A stretch of DNA of 14,429 nt from JAUNKE01 sp041784625. Lineage in GTDB: Bacteria; Bacillota; Clostridia; Peptostreptococcales; Filifactoraceae. Made by a program: the position numbers and the translations under genes. Where the stretch lies: contig JBHBDS010000021.1 of NCBI GenBank assembly GCA_041784625.1, positions 1 to 14,429 on the forward strand. The letters are read 5' to 3'. A model generated the notes under the pieces. The model saw only the letters and a list, made by a program, of their open reading frames with translations, did not search any database and was not told the DNA's origin. Positions 12,402-14,429 of the stretch are shown piece after piece (position 1 is the stretch's first letter; every line of letters begins with the position of its first letter).

Positions 12402-14429
12402 ATGATTACTAATGAACTATTGCAAAAAGAATTTAAGCTGCGCACATCGCAGGTCGAAAATACGATTGCGCTGATTGATGAGGGCAAAACGATTCCGTTC
12501 ATCGCTCGTTATCGAAAGGAGCAGACGGGCGAGATGAGCGACGAGGTGCTACGTGATTTTTATGAGCGCCTGAAGTATCTTCGTAATCTTGAGGAGCGCA
12601 AAGAGGCGATTACCAAATCCATCGAGGAGCAGGGAAAACTCACCGAAGAACTCAAAATTGCTATCGAAAATGCACAGACGATGGTCGAAGTGGAGGACAT
12701 CTACGAGCCATATAAAAAGAAGAAAAAAACTCGTGCGTCGGTTGCGATCGAAAAAGGGCTCGAACCGCTGGCGATTTTGTTGCTCATCGGCGAAGAGGAT
12801 ATCGAGCAAAAAGCGGTAGAATTTGTCGACGAAGAAAAAGGCGTGATGGATGCACAGGAGGCAGTGCAAGGAGCATGCGATATTTTGGCACAGATGATTG
12901 CCGAAGATTTTGAGCTCAAAAAAGAAGTGCGTGACCTCGCATTTGACAAAGCAACCATCGAAAGCTCGCTCAAAAAAGGCGGCGAAGAGATTGAAAACGC
13001 CAAAGTATACCAGGTGTATTTCGAATTTGTGGAGCGAGTGCAGACGATTCCGCCGTATCGTATTTTAGCAATCGACCGTGGGGAGCGAGAAGAAGTGCTC
13101 AAGGTCAAAATCAATCACCCAATCGACGAAATCACCAAGCTGGTTGCCGAAAAATATCTGCGCACCAAAAAGCATGAGAGCTTGATGAATCTTGTAATCG
13201 ATGATGCGCTCAAACGTTTGATGCTGCCATCGCTCGAGCGGGAGATTCGCTCCGAACTTACCGAGCAAGCGGGAGAGCGTGCGATTTCTGTTTTTGGCAA
13301 GAATCTCCAAAATCTCTTGATGCAGGGACCAGTGCGAGACAAAGTTGTACTCGGATGGGACCCAGCGTTCCGCACAGGCTGCAAAATTGCTGTCATCGAC
13401 GACACGGGCAAATTGCTCGATACGACAACCGTATATCCGACCGAGCCACAGAAAAAAGTCGCAGAAACCAAGTCGATTATCCTAAAACTCATCGACAAAC
13501 ACCAAATCGATCTCATCGCGATCGGAAACGGTACAGCATCTCGTGAATCCGAAAAAATTGTTGCCGACATCATCAAAGACGCAAAACGAGAGGTAAAATA
13601 TTTGATCGTGTCCGAGGCAGGCGCATCCGTCTACTCAGCATCCAAACTTGGCACGGAAGAATTTCCAGACCTCAACGTGTCGCTCCGTGGCGCAGTGTCC
13701 ATCGCAAGACGAGTGATCGACCCATTGGCAGAACTTGTCAAAATCGATCCCGAGCACATCGGCGTCGGACAATATCAGCACGACGTCAACCAAGGACGAC
13801 TCAAAGAAGCACTCGGTGGCGTGGTCGAAGCGAGCGTAAACACCGTCGGCGTGGATCTCAACACAGCATCCGTCGCACTGCTTGGCTATGTGTCTGGAAT
13901 TTCTTCCGCCGTTGCAAAAAAATATCGTCGAGTATCGAGAAACCGTCGGCAAATTCAAAAATCGTAAAGAGCTGCTCAAAGTAAAACGACTCGGCGCAAG
14001 TGCGTTCGAACAATCCGCAGGCTTTTTGCGTATCAAGGAATCTTCCGAAGTGCTCGACAACACCGCAGTCCACCCAGAGAGCTACGACAAGGCCAAAGCA
14101 CTGATGCAAGAGATCGGAATCTCCGAGCAAGACCTCATCGCATCCAGCCCAGAGACGATAAAGAAACTCAACGAAGCAAAAATCACCGAGCTTGCAAAAA
14201 AACTCGACATCGGCGTGCCGACGCTGCGAGATATTGTCGCCGAAATCAAAAAACCAGGGCGAGACGTACGAGAGAATCTCAACCCAGTCGTACTCAAATC
14301 TGACGTGCTCGATATCGACGATCTCACCATCGGGATGAAACTCGACGGCACGGTACGAAATGTTGTCGACTTTGGCGCATTCGTCGACATCGGACTCAAA
14401 AACGATGGACTCGTCCACATCTCCAAACT
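12402..14429 (+). CDS. tex: Tex-family RNA-binding transcription accessory protein, frameshifted and 3'-truncated by the window end
   Basis: Tex is a conserved cytoplasmic nucleic-acid-binding protein of about 715-720 residues; about 676 are present. The N-terminal region has IPFIARYRKEQTGEMSDEVL and EDIYEPYKKKKKTRA. The YqgF/RNase H-like domain has VVLGWDPAFRTGCKIAVIDD. The HVNVG-type region is VGQYQHDVNQGRLKEALGG, and the helix-hairpin-helix part is VGVDLNTASVALLGYVSGIS. The first frame then stops at 13967. Removing one A from the seven-A run at 13916-13922 restores AKNIVEYRETVGKFKNRKEL and an open frame to the window end. That frame includes the S1 domain (KLDGTVRNVVDFGAFVDIGL, DGLVHISK). 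The clean continuation suggests an indel error or a recent mutation. ATG 12402 follows AGAGGA. Confidence 0.93.

Noticed and set aside
13858..14418. Minus-strand open frame of 186 codons opposite the end of tex
   Set aside because: The + strand in the shifted frame encodes the conserved Tex C-terminus and S1 domain; the antisense frame is a shadow.

Overview
The window looks like chromosomal DNA of a low-to-moderate GC Bacillota, most likely a clostridial lineage. The reasons are strong AGGAGG ribosome binding sites, A-rich codon choice, TTGACA/TATAAT-like promoters, and the families present (UgpC-type ABC ATPase, RpiR regulator, two-gene LysO exporter). I cannot name a genus. Every supported gene lies on the + strand.

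Layout. (1) 1-515: the C-terminus of a probable Crp/Fnr-type regulator, then a single-domain EamA transporter ending at an intrinsic terminator. (2) 516-1949: a promoter, a leader with two copies of a hairpin-plus-T-tract repeat, and an AAA_14/DUF4143 ATPase. (3) 1950-2503: intergenic DNA with a 31-codon ORF overlapping a terminator, AT-rich palindromes and a strong extended -10 promoter. (4) 2504-10451: a sialic acid utilisation operon. Its order is RpiR regulator, ABC ATPase, solute-binding lipoprotein, permease 1, permease 2 (frameshifted), a small unknown membrane protein, nanE, nanA, nanK. (5) 10475-11455: terminator, extended -10 promoter and a two-gene LysO-type exporter. (6) 11456-12241: an XRE-cupin regulator with a palindrome in its leader and a strong terminator. 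(7) 12402-14429: tex, frameshifted and running off the window.

How the genes work together (inference from families and context). The ABC system would import N-acetylneuraminate or a close derivative. NanA cleaves it to ManNAc and pyruvate, NanK makes ManNAc-6-P, and NanE epimerises this to GlcNAc-6-P. nagA and nagB are not in the window and must lie elsewhere. The RpiR protein, whose SIS domain fits a phosphosugar ligand, is the likely regulator. Expression within the operon seems graded by RNA structures: hairpins on both sides of the binding-protein gene and a terminator-like stem between nanA and nanK.

Two genes, permease 2 and tex, are each broken by exactly one extra A in a short A run. 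Two independent lesions of the same sign suggest assembly or sequencing indels rather than decay, but this cannot be settled from the sequence. I did not find a clearly new multi-gene system. The best leads are the unknown 91-aa membrane protein inside the sialic acid operon, the operon's internal RNA structures, and the tandem hairpin leader of the DUF4143 ATPase.
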